DNA from: Lysobacter_C viscosus
Lineage (GTDB): Bacteria > Pseudomonadota > Gammaproteobacteria > Xanthomonadales > Xanthomonadaceae
Direction: 5' to 3'
Length of the DNA: 64,000 nucleotides
NCBI RefSeq assembly: GCF_046600715.1
Contig: NZ_JBJMAV010000004.1
Span: forward strand, 62,001 to 126,000
A program made the position numbers and the translations under genes. Below the pieces are notes generated by a model. The model was not told the DNA's origin. It saw nothing but the letters and a program-made list of their open reading frames with translations, and searched no databases. Positions 54,418-64,000 of the stretch are shown piece after piece. Each line of letters opens with the position of its first letter. Positions within the stretch are counted from its first letter, which is position 1.

Positions 54418-54487
54418 CCGGGGCGACGCACGTCGCGATTGCACCGGTCCAGGCCGGAAAAGGGCCGCGACTGACGCCGCTCCTACA
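54418..54487. repeat. Degenerate palindromic element
   Basis: Arms near 54418-54440 (CCGGGGCGACGCACGTCGCGATT) and 54464-54486 (GCCGCGACTGACGCCGCTCCTAC) are diverged relatives of the 34671 element. Lies in the 216-base gap between hutG and the methyltransferase gene, which are convergent. Confidence 0.6.
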
Positions 54488-54550
54488 GCGCGGGCGGAGC
54501 TGGGGTTGCGGCTGAAGCCGCCTGCAGGCCCGGAGGACGCCGGCGCACGG

Positions 54551-55185
54551 CTACGGCTTGCGCGCTTCCAGCTCCCACAACAGGTAGCCGGGCGATGCAT
54601 GGGAACGCTTGCCGCGCAACCAGCGCGACCAGCGTCGAAGCCGCCGGGAGAACCGCTTGAGCGATCCGTGGTTCTCCGCCGCCCCCGGGCGCGCGCTGTA
54701 GGCCTCGGCGCGCTCGACCCAGGCCACGCGCACCACGTCGAAGCGCCCTTCGAAGCCGTACATGCGTCCCTTGGGCGCATCGCCGCAGAAGTACTCGTGG
54801 CTGCGGTCGGTGATGAAATTGACGTGGGTCGGGTCGACGAACGCCTCCGGGTGCGGATACGCGGGGGTCAGGGCATAGAGCCGGCCGCCGGGTGCAAGCA
54901 CGCGCCAGATTTCCTGCATCAGCCGTACGAACGGGAAGATCGTCCCGCCGCCCGTGGCGTCCGGAAAAATCCGCGGCACGTGTTCGATGAAGTCGTACGC
55001 AGACACCGAGCCGAAGCTGTCGTCCTCGAACGGGATCGGTCCGGTGACCAGGTTGGCCAGGCGCAGTTCGAAACCCTGCGCCGTGGGGGGGCGGCGGATG
55101 TCGATGCCGCACAGCTCCTTGCGCGAGTAGGGATTGCGCGGCGCATCGCCGCAGCCCAGGTCCAGGTGGCGGTCGGGCAGTGCCA

Positions 55186-55186
<1 letters not shown>
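54551..55186 (-). CDS. SAM-dependent methyltransferase downstream of parE
   Basis: 211 residues, overlapping parE at TGATG. Motif I HLDLGCGDAPRNPYSR, SAYDFIEHVPRIF, then GGTIFPFVRLMQEIWRVLAPGGRLYALTPAYPHPEAFVDPTHVNFITDRSHEYFCGD. The DPTHVNFIT block is shared by a family of uncharacterised methyltransferases. C-terminus is Arg/Trp-rich. Its coupling to parE suggests coexpression, not necessarily a common role. Confidence 0.88.
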
Positions 55187-57120
<1,934 letters not shown>

Positions 57121-57433
57121 TCGATGGAGGCGCAGCGAGGCAGGCGGCCGGCGAGGATGGGGCGGGTGGCAGGGACGGTCAAGGCAGCGGGCGGAGAGGG
57201 AATCGTCCTGACGGGCCGGCGTGTAACCGGTTACCCCGTGCGCGGCGACCTAAGTGCTTGATCGTTAAAGCTTCGTTTGTTCAGCTTGTAGACGGTTGCG
57301 GCTGGCTAGGGTCGGCGCGCCGCTGGAAAGCGGCCATTGACGATGCAGCCGCGCGCATCCCCCTGAACCTTCGCGCGCCGGTTGTCCACCCCTGTTCCGA
57401 ACGTGTCACTTGAGTATCCGGAGGATCCACCGA
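57121..57433. other. Divergent intergenic region parE / Ala-rich protein, with palindrome
   Basis: 313 bases with no gene. It contains the 12-bp palindrome GTAACCGGTTAC (57223-57234), which resembles operators of LacI-type repressors, and an AT-richer patch (57255-57290) that may hold a promoter. No clear -35/-10 pair or RNA gene was recognised. Confidence 0.5.
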
Positions 57434-57775
57434 ATGAACATCCGCAAGCTGCTGCTCCCGACCTTCGCTGCCGCCCTTCTGGCCGCCCCCGCCGCGTTCG
57501 CACAGGACGTGTCGGCCGAGGTCGAGGTCGAGGCTGCCGCCGCCGAACAGGTCGCCGCCGAGGCTGGCCAGGCGGCCGACCAGGCCGAAGTACAGGCCGA
57601 GCAGGCCGTTGCCGCCGCCACCGCTGCCACCGCTGCCACCGGCGCCGTCGATGCGGCCGCCGATGCCGATGCCTCGGCCGACGCCGCGGCCACCGCCGAG
57701 CTCGATGCCCAGGCGGCTTCCGGGGACGCGGAGGGCGAGCTCGAAGAGGAAGAGGAGGGCGACGGCGCGCTGTAA
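57434..57775 (+). CDS. Ala-rich, acidic secreted protein (113 aa)
   Basis: Unrecognised. Signal peptide MNIRKLLLPTFAAALLAAPAAFA, cut before QDV (about residue 24). The mature part is composed almost entirely of Ala, Glu, Asp, Gln, with alternating AxxA pattern and an acidic end GELEEEEEGDGAL; it has no Cys. The ribosome site CGGAGGA precedes the start. It resembles Ala/acid-rich periplasmic linker or storage-like proteins, but this is only a compositional resemblance. Followed by a terminator and pyrG. Confidence 0.7.
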   Translation: MNIRKLLLPTFAAALLAAPAAFAQDVSAEVEVEAAAAEQVAAEAGQAADQAEVQAEQAVAAATAATAATGAVDAAADADASADAAATAELDAQAASGDAEGELEEEEEGDGAL

Positions 57776-57796
57776 TCCCCTCGCGGTCCGCACTGG

Positions 57797-57830
57797 CGGG
57801 CGCTCCGGTCTCCGGGGCGCCCGTTTTCAT
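57797..57830 (+). terminator. Intrinsic terminator after the Ala-rich gene
   Basis: Stem 57797-57808 with 57812-57823 (CGGGCGCTCCGG / CCGGGGCGCCCG, one G-U pair, three-base loop), followed by TTTTCATT. Separates the Ala-rich gene from pyrG. Confidence 0.88.
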
Positions 57831-57938
57831 TGCGGGGACGGTGTCCGGCGCGTGCGGGGACCGTCGCGCGGCGGTCCCCGGGCTCGCCGCGGCCCCCGCC
57901 AGCCGGTAAACTACCGCTTTCCGGAAGCGCGCTTCCCC

Positions 57939-59627
<1,689 letters not shown>

Positions 59628-59651
59628 CACGGGCACCACTGTGCGTTTCGG

Positions 59652-59728
59652 GTGGGAGCCGCGTCCGCCCGGAACCGGCACCGGCTCGCGCGGTCCGTCA
59701 TCCGATCGCGGCTGAAGCCGTTCCTACA
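59652..59728. repeat. Degenerate palindromic element
   Basis: GTGGGAGCCGCGTCCGCC (about 59652) and GATCGCGGCTGAAGCCGTTCCTAC (59704-59727) resemble the GTAGGAGCGGCTTCAGCCGCGATC palindrome. Sits in the pyrG-kdsA gap. Confidence 0.6.
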
Positions 59729-59748
59729 ACGCTGCGGGGAGTAGCCCG

Positions 59749-60582
59749 ATGAACCTGTGCGGATTCGAGATCGGCCTCGACAAGCCGTTCTTCCTCATTG
59801 CCGGCCCCTGCGTAATCGAGTCGATGCAGCTCCAGCTCGACACCGCCGGGCAGCTCAGGGAAATCACCGCCGCGCTCGGCATCCCTTTCATCTTCAAGTC
59901 CAGTTTCGACAAGGCCAACCGCACTTCGGTGTCGGGCTTCCGCGGCCCGGGCATGGAGGAGGGGCTGAAGATACTGGGCGAGGTCAAACGCCAACTGGGC
60001 GTACCGGTACTGACCGACGTGCACGAGTACACCCTGATGGACGAGGTCGCCTCGGTCGTGGACGTGCTGCAGACCCCGGCCTTCCTGTGCCGGCAGACCG
60101 ACTTCATCCAGAAGGTGGCCAGCGCCGGCAAGCCGGTCAACGTCAAGAAGGGCCAGTTCCTTTCGCCGTGGGAAATGAAGCACGTCGCCGACAAGGCGCT
60201 GGCCACCGGCAACCGCGACATCATGGTGTGCGAGCGCGGCGCCAGCTTCGGCTACAACAACCTGGTCAGTGACATGCGCAGCCTCGCGGTGATGCGCGAC
60301 ACCGGCTGCCCGGTGGTGTTCGACGCGACGCATTCGGTGCAGCTGCCCGGCGGGGCCGGCGGCAAGTCTGGCGGGCAACGCGAGTTCGTGCCGGTGCTCT
60401 CGCGGGCGGCCATGGCCGTTGGCATCAGCGGCATCTTCATGGAGACCCATCCCGACCCCGACAAGGCGCTCTCGGATGGCCCCAACGCCTGGCCGCTGCC
60501 GAAGATGCGCGCCCTGCTGGAGACGCTGATGGCCATCGACGAGGTCACCAAGCGCAACGGATTCCTCGAGGCCGAGGCCTGA
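59749..60582 (+). CDS. kdsA: 3-deoxy-8-phosphooctulonate synthase
   Basis: 277 residues. KDO-8-phosphate synthase: KPFFLIAGPCVIESMQLQLDTAGQL, FKSSFDKANRTS, SGFRGPGMEEGLKIL, VKKGQFLSPWEMKHV, ERGASFGYNNLVSDMRSLAVMRDTGCPVVFDATHSVQLPGG. It condenses arabinose-5-phosphate with PEP, first committed step to KDO of LPS. It lies between pyrG and eno, whose product 2-PEP feeds it (context inference). Confidence 0.98.
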   Translation: MNLCGFEIGLDKPFFLIAGPCVIESMQLQLDTAGQLREITAALGIPFIFKSSFDKANRTSVSGFRGPGMEEGLKILGEVKRQLGVPVLTDVHEYTLMDEVASVVDVLQTPAFLCRQTDFIQKVASAGKPVNVKKGQFLSPWEMKHVADKALATGNRDIMVCERGASFGYNNLVSDMRSLAVMRDTGCPVVFDATHSVQLPGGAGGKSGGQREFVPVLSRAAMAVGISGIFMETHPDPDKALSDGPNAWPLPKMRALLETLMAIDEVTKRNGFLEAEA

Positions 60583-60705
60583 TCTTCTGCCCCGGAGGCA
60601 CGCCTACAGGCACGGACCACGCGCCCTGGATGTGCGTGCCCTGACCGCTTTGATGCGTGACACCGGTGGCTGAATCGCTTTTCCAATCAATTACGACCGA
60701 GCCCT

Positions 60706-61992
60706 ATGACGACCATCGCCAAGATCCACGCCCGCGAGATCCTCGACAGCCGCGGTAACCCCACGCTCGAAGCCGAGGTCACGCTGGCCGACGGCAGCTT
60801 CGGCCGCGCCATGGTGCCGTCCGGCGCCTCCACCGGCACCAAGGAAGCGGTCGAGCTGCGCGACGGCGACAAGACCCGCTACCTGGGCAAGGGTGTGCGC
60901 CAGGCGGTCGAGAACGTCAACGGCGCGATCGCCAAGGCGCTTGCCGGCTTCGACGGCGCTAACCAGGCCGGGCTGGACCGCCGCCTCATCGACCTGGACG
61001 GCACCGAGAACAAGGGCCGCCTGGGCGCGAACGCGCTGCTGGGCGTGTCGATGGCCAACGCCCACGCGGTGGCGGCATCGAAGAAGCAGCCGTTGTGGCA
61101 GCACCTGGCAGGGGGTCGCGAGGTGTCGCTGCCGGTGCCGATGATGAACATCATCAACGGCGGCGCGCATGCCGACAACAACGTCGACATGCAGGAGTTC
61201 ATGGTGCTGCCGGTCGGCATGGACAGCTTCTCCGAGGCCCTGCGTGCCGGTACCGAGGTCTTCCATGCGCTCAAGTCGGTTCTCAAGGGCCGCGGACTTG
61301 GCACCTCCGTGGGCGACGAGGGCGGCTTCGCGCCGGACCTGCGCAGCAACGAGGAAGCCCTTGAAACCATCCTGGAAGCGATCGGCAAGGCGGGCTACCG
61401 GGCCGGCGAAGACATCCTGCTCGGGCTGGACGTGGCCTCCAGCGAGTTCTTCGACAACGGCAAGTACCACCTGACCGGGGAGGGCAAGCGCCTGACCTCC
61501 GAGCAGCTGGTCGAGTTCCTCGCCGGTTGGGCCGCGCAGTACCCGATCATCACCATCGAAGACGGCATGGACGAGGGCGACTGGGACGGCTGGAAACTGC
61601 TGACGCAGAAGATCGGCGACAAGGTCCAGCTGGTGGGCGATGACCTGTTCGTGACCAACCCGCGCATCTTCAAGGACGGCATCGACCGCGCCGTGGCCAA
61701 CGCCATCCTGATCAAGGTCAACCAGATCGGCACGTTGACGGAAACCCTGGAGGCCATTGCCATGGCCGATGCCGCCGGCTACGCGGCCGTAGTTTCCCAC
61801 CGCTCGGGCGAGACCGAGGACACGACGATCGCCGACATCGCGGTGGCGACCACCGCCACCCAGATCAAGACCGGATCGCTGTCGCGCAGCGACCGTGTCG
61901 CCAAGTACAACCAGCTCCTGCGCATCGAACAACAGCTGGGCAGCGCGGCACGTTATGCCGGCCGCGACGCGTTCGTCAGCCTGAAGCGCTGA
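60706..61992 (+). CDS. eno: Enolase
   Basis: 428 residues. IAKIHAREILDSRGNPTLEAEV, MVPSGASTGTKEAVELRDGD, MMNIINGGAHADNNVDMQEFMV, IEDGMDEGDWDGW, the C-terminal VSHRSGETEDTTIADIAVA. Interconverts 2-phosphoglycerate and PEP. Part of glycolysis and, in many bacteria, of the RNA degradosome. Follows kdsA after 123 bases; ftsB starts 15 bases after its stop. Confidence 0.98.
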   Translation: MTTIAKIHAREILDSRGNPTLEAEVTLADGSFGRAMVPSGASTGTKEAVELRDGDKTRYLGKGVRQAVENVNGAIAKALAGFDGANQAGLDRRLIDLDGTENKGRLGANALLGVSMANAHAVAASKKQPLWQHLAGGREVSLPVPMMNIINGGAHADNNVDMQEFMVLPVGMDSFSEALRAGTEVFHALKSVLKGRGLGTSVGDEGGFAPDLRSNEEALETILEAIGKAGYRAGEDILLGLDVASSEFFDNGKYHLTGEGKRLTSEQLVEFLAGWAAQYPIITIEDGMDEGDWDGWKLLTQKIGDKVQLVGDDLFVTNPRIFKDGIDRAVANAILIKVNQIGTLTETLEAIAMADAAGYAAVVSHRSGETEDTTIADIAVATTATQIKTGSLSRSDRVAKYNQLLRIEQQLGSAARYAGRDAFVSLKR

Positions 61993-62007
61993 GCAGGCAC
62001 GCCGCCG

Positions 62008-62334
62008 ATGCCCTGGCTGCGGCTGCTGGTGGTGGTGCTGCTGGCGATGCTTGCCTGGTTGCAGTACCACCTGTGGCTGGATCCGGGTGGCCGCCAATCG
62101 GTTGCCCGGCTCGAATCGCAGGTGGTGCAGCAGTCGCGTGACAACGGCGGGCTGCAGCAGCGCAACGATGCGCTGCAGGCGGAAGTCGAGGACCTGAAGT
62201 CGGGCGAGGCGGCGGTCGAGGAGCGCGCCCGCAGCGAGCTGGGGATGATCAGGCCGGGCGAGACGTTCTGCCGGGTGGTGGAGCCGGCCTCGCCGGTCGC
62301 CGCTCCTGCTGTAGGGTCCGAGGACGCGGACTGA
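62008..62334 (+). CDS. ftsB: Cell division protein FtsB
   Basis: 108 residues. One N-terminal TM helix (LRLLVVVLLAMLAWLQYHLWL), then a short coiled coil (ARLESQVVQQSRDNGGLQQRNDALQAEVEDLKSG) and the conserved EERARSELGMIRPGETF. With FtsL and FtsQ it forms the divisome subcomplex. Between eno and ispD, the usual location; its stop is immediately followed by the ispD GTG. Confidence 0.95.
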   Translation: MPWLRLLVVVLLAMLAWLQYHLWLDPGGRQSVARLESQVVQQSRDNGGLQQRNDALQAEVEDLKSGEAAVEERARSELGMIRPGETFCRVVEPASPVAAPAVGSEDAD

Positions 62335-63048
62335 GTGGCCGGCCCGACATCCCCTTCGGTGTGGGCGGTGGTGCCGGCGGCGGGCCGCGGCACGCGTTTT
62401 GGTGGCGATGTTCCAAAGCAGTACCTCGAGGTTGCCGGCCGGAGCCTGCTCGAACACGCCCTGCATGCCTTGCTGTCGCATCCGCGGGTGGACGGTGCAG
62501 TGGTCGCGCTGGCCGCGGACGATGCGCGGTGGCCCGGATGGACCGCCCTGGAGGGCAAGCCGGTACTGCGCTGCGAAGGCGGCTGCGAACGCGCGGATTC
62601 GGTACTGGCCGGCCTGCACGCGCTGCCGGTCCCCGTGCCCGCCGATGCGCTGGTACTGGTCCATGACGCGGCGCGGCCGAACCTGGACGCCGCCGACCTT
62701 GGCCGACTGATCGATGCTGCTGCCCGCTCCCGGGACGGGGCGCTGCTTGCCGCGCCCGTTCGCGACACCCTGAAGCGGGCCGACAGAGCGGGATTGAGCG
62801 AAGCCACCGTGTCGCGCGACTCGCTGTGGCGCGCGATGACGCCCCAGGCCTTCCGACGCGACGCGCTGATGCGGGCGCTGCTGTCCGCCCGCGCAGCCGG
62901 TATCGCCGTCACCGATGAAGCGATGGCAGTCGAACGAACGGGGGGGCGGCCGCTGCTGGTCGAGGGGCGCGAGGACAACCTCAAGGTCACCACGCCGGCT
63001 GACCTGGGGCTGGTCGGCTACCTGCTGGCGGCGCGCAGCGGGAGTTGA
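62335..63048 (+). CDS. ispD: 2-C-methyl-D-erythritol 4-phosphate cytidylyltransferase
   Basis: 237 residues from a GTG directly after the ftsB stop. IspD: VVPAAGRGTRFGGDVPKQYLEVAGRSLLEHALHALL, with the CTP-binding AAGRGTRF, then LVHDAARPNL and the C-terminal DDEAMAVERTGGRPLLVEGREDNLKVTTPADL region. Third step of the MEP isoprenoid pathway, makes CDP-ME. A G7 run lies near the end (62940-62946). Confidence 0.97.
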   Translation: MAGPTSPSVWAVVPAAGRGTRFGGDVPKQYLEVAGRSLLEHALHALLSHPRVDGAVVALAADDARWPGWTALEGKPVLRCEGGCERADSVLAGLHALPVPVPADALVLVHDAARPNLDAADLGRLIDAAARSRDGALLAAPVRDTLKRADRAGLSEATVSRDSLWRAMTPQAFRRDALMRALLSARAAGIAVTDEAMAVERTGGRPLLVEGREDNLKVTTPADLGLVGYLLAARSGS

Positions 63049-63062
63049 CGTCGCTCCTACAA
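63047..63062. repeat. Half palindromic element
   Basis: GACGTCGCTCCTAC directly after the ispD stop matches the right arm of the intergenic palindrome family; the other arm is lost. It sits in the short ispD-ispF gap. Confidence 0.6.
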
Positions 63063-63105
63063 TGGCGATGCGGGAATGATCCGCGGCGAGAGGCGAGGGG
63101 ACTGC

Positions 63106-63585
63106 ATGACAATGCGCATCGGCCAGGGCTTCGACGTCCACGCATTTGCCGACGGCGACCACGTGATGCTGGGTGGCGTGCGCATCCCGCACGAGCGCGG
63201 CGTCCAGGCCCACTCCGATGGCGACGTGGTGCTGCACGCGTTGTGCGACGCGATGCTGGGTGCTCTGGCGCTGGGAGATATCGGCCGGCATTTCCCGCCC
63301 GCCGACGCGCGCTGGAAGGGTGCGGACAGCCGTGCCTTCGTGCGCCATTGCGACAGCCTGTTGCGCGAGCGCGGCTGGAGGGTGGGCAATGCGGATGTCA
63401 CCGTGGTCTGCGAGCGCCCGAAGGTCGGTCCGCACGCGCAGGCGATGCGCGAATGCATCGCCGTGGACCTGGGCATCGATGTGGACGCGGTGAGCATCAA
63501 GGCCACCACCAGCGAGCAATTGGGCTTCACCGGCCGTGGAGAAGGCATCGCCGCGCAGGCGGTTTGCCTGCTCGTGCGCGCATGA
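63106..63585 (+). CDS. ispF: 2-C-methyl-D-erythritol 2,4-cyclodiphosphate synthase
   Basis: 159 residues. IspF: MRIGQGFDVHAFADGDHVMLGGVRIPHERGVQAHSDGDVVLHALCDAMLGALALGDIGRHFPPADARWKGADS, with Asp8/His10-type zinc ligands in GFDVHAF and HSDGDV. Fifth step of the MEP pathway, makes the cyclic diphosphate MEcPP. The start MTMRIG follows AGGCGAGGGG. Stop overlaps truD start (ATGA). Confidence 0.97.
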   Translation: MTMRIGQGFDVHAFADGDHVMLGGVRIPHERGVQAHSDGDVVLHALCDAMLGALALGDIGRHFPPADARWKGADSRAFVRHCDSLLRERGWRVGNADVTVVCERPKVGPHAQAMRECIAVDLGIDVDAVSIKATTSEQLGFTGRGEGIAAQAVCLLVRA

Positions 63586-64000
63586 GTGCAGCTGCCGGCG
63601 CGATGCCCCGGGCCCATGGCGAGCCCGTAATGGAAGCGCGCATGCGCAGCGTGCCGGAGGACTTCCAGGTGCAGGAGCTGCCGTCGTTCGAACCTTCGGG
63701 CAGCGGCGAGCACCTGCTGCTGACGATCGAGAAGCGCGGGATGAACACCGCGTTCGCCGCCAAGCAGCTGGCCGAGTGGGCCGGGGTGGCCGAAATGGCG
63801 GTCGGCTATGCGGGCCTGAAGGACCGCCATGCGCTGACGGTCCAGCGCTTCAGCGTGCACCTGCCGCGGCGCGTGGCGCCCGACCTGGCGCTCCTGCAGC
63901 GCGATGACGGCCTGCGCGTACTCGAACACCACTGGCATTCTCGCAAGCTGCCGCGAGGCGCGCTGGCGGGCAACCGCTTCGCCCTGGTGCTGCGGGACGT
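63582..64000 (+). CDS. truD: tRNA pseudouridine(13) synthase TruD, 3' end outside window
   Basis: Partial, at least 139 codons inside the window. Conserved start MRSVPEDFQVQELPSFEPSGSGEHLLLTIEKRGMNTAFAAKQLAEWAGV and the catalytic-Asp motif GYAGLKDRHALTVQRFSVHLP. Modifies U13 of tRNA-Glu. Its ATG overlaps the ispF stop (ATGA), so they are cotranscribed. In related genomes surE and pcm follow, outside this window. Confidence 0.96.
   Translation, partial: MSAAAGAMPRAHGEPVMEARMRSVPEDFQVQELPSFEPSGSGEHLLLTIEKRGMNTAFAAKQLAEWAGVAEMAVGYAGLKDRHALTVQRFSVHLPRRVAPDLALLQRDDGLRVLEHHWHSRKLPRGALAGNRFALVLRD

Noticed and set aside
57181..57300. tRNA-like or structured RNA in the parE upstream region
   Set aside because: Checked for cloverleaf arms and TTCGAATC-type T loop; none found. 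Only the GTAACCGGTTAC palindrome stands out.

Overview
The window looks like a chromosomal segment of a high-GC gammaproteobacterium of the family Xanthomonadaceae/Lysobacteraceae (Luteimonas/Lysobacter-like). The basis is the run pyrG-kdsA-eno-ftsB-ispD-ispF-truD at the right end, the very high third-codon GC, the many small lineage-type hypothetical proteins, and intergenic GTAGGAGCGACGTAAGTCGCG palindromes of the kind common in this family. Genus is inference; no rRNA or tRNA gene was seen.

Left part (1-11.7 kb): a secreted type I phosphodiesterase (cut by the window edge), urocanate hydratase (hutU), a SpoIIAA-like protein, a two-gene unit joining a GntA/YqcI-type haem N-hydroxylase homologue to a DUF1989 (carboxyguanidine-deiminase-like) protein, a divergent MerR / glutaredoxin-MauE pair with a textbook MerR operator, a TerC/Alx membrane protein preceded by a yybP-ykoY (Mn2+) riboswitch and intrinsic terminator, and htpG.

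Middle (11.7-39.3 kb): mostly single genes. They include a DUF1206 membrane protein, a ClpP-fold lipoprotein, a secreted subtilase, an AbgT transporter, MAPEG, GIY-YIG, a fatty acid desaturase, dbpA, two divergent EamA exporters, a DUF72 protein, a DUF885 lipoprotein, an fdhF/ydeP - HTH - fdhD operon with overlapping genes, a SpeG-type acetyltransferase, a cyclophilin, a PHA depolymerase, a methyltransferase, a CopD/HemJ-like protein, alkaline phosphatase and a dicarboxylate symporter.

Accessory island (39.3-44.8 kb): an Sec-exported RHS/YD-repeat protein, broken by an in-frame TGA just before its core end, a low-GC C-terminal tip of unknown type, and a translationally coupled four-TM membrane protein that is the obvious candidate immunity protein. 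This is the most unusual part of the window.

Right part (44.8-64 kb): NUDIX and subclass-B3 metallo-beta-lactamase genes, a thioesterase, tandem NlpC/P60 hydrolases, slyD, a DUF418 membrane protein, a DadA-like oxidoreductase, a glutathione-reductase-like enzyme, hutG, parE with an overlapping methyltransferase, an Ala/acid-rich secreted protein, and then the housekeeping cluster from pyrG to truD (CTP, KDO, glycolysis, division, isoprenoid and tRNA modification). No CRISPR array, insertion sequence or prophage was recognised.
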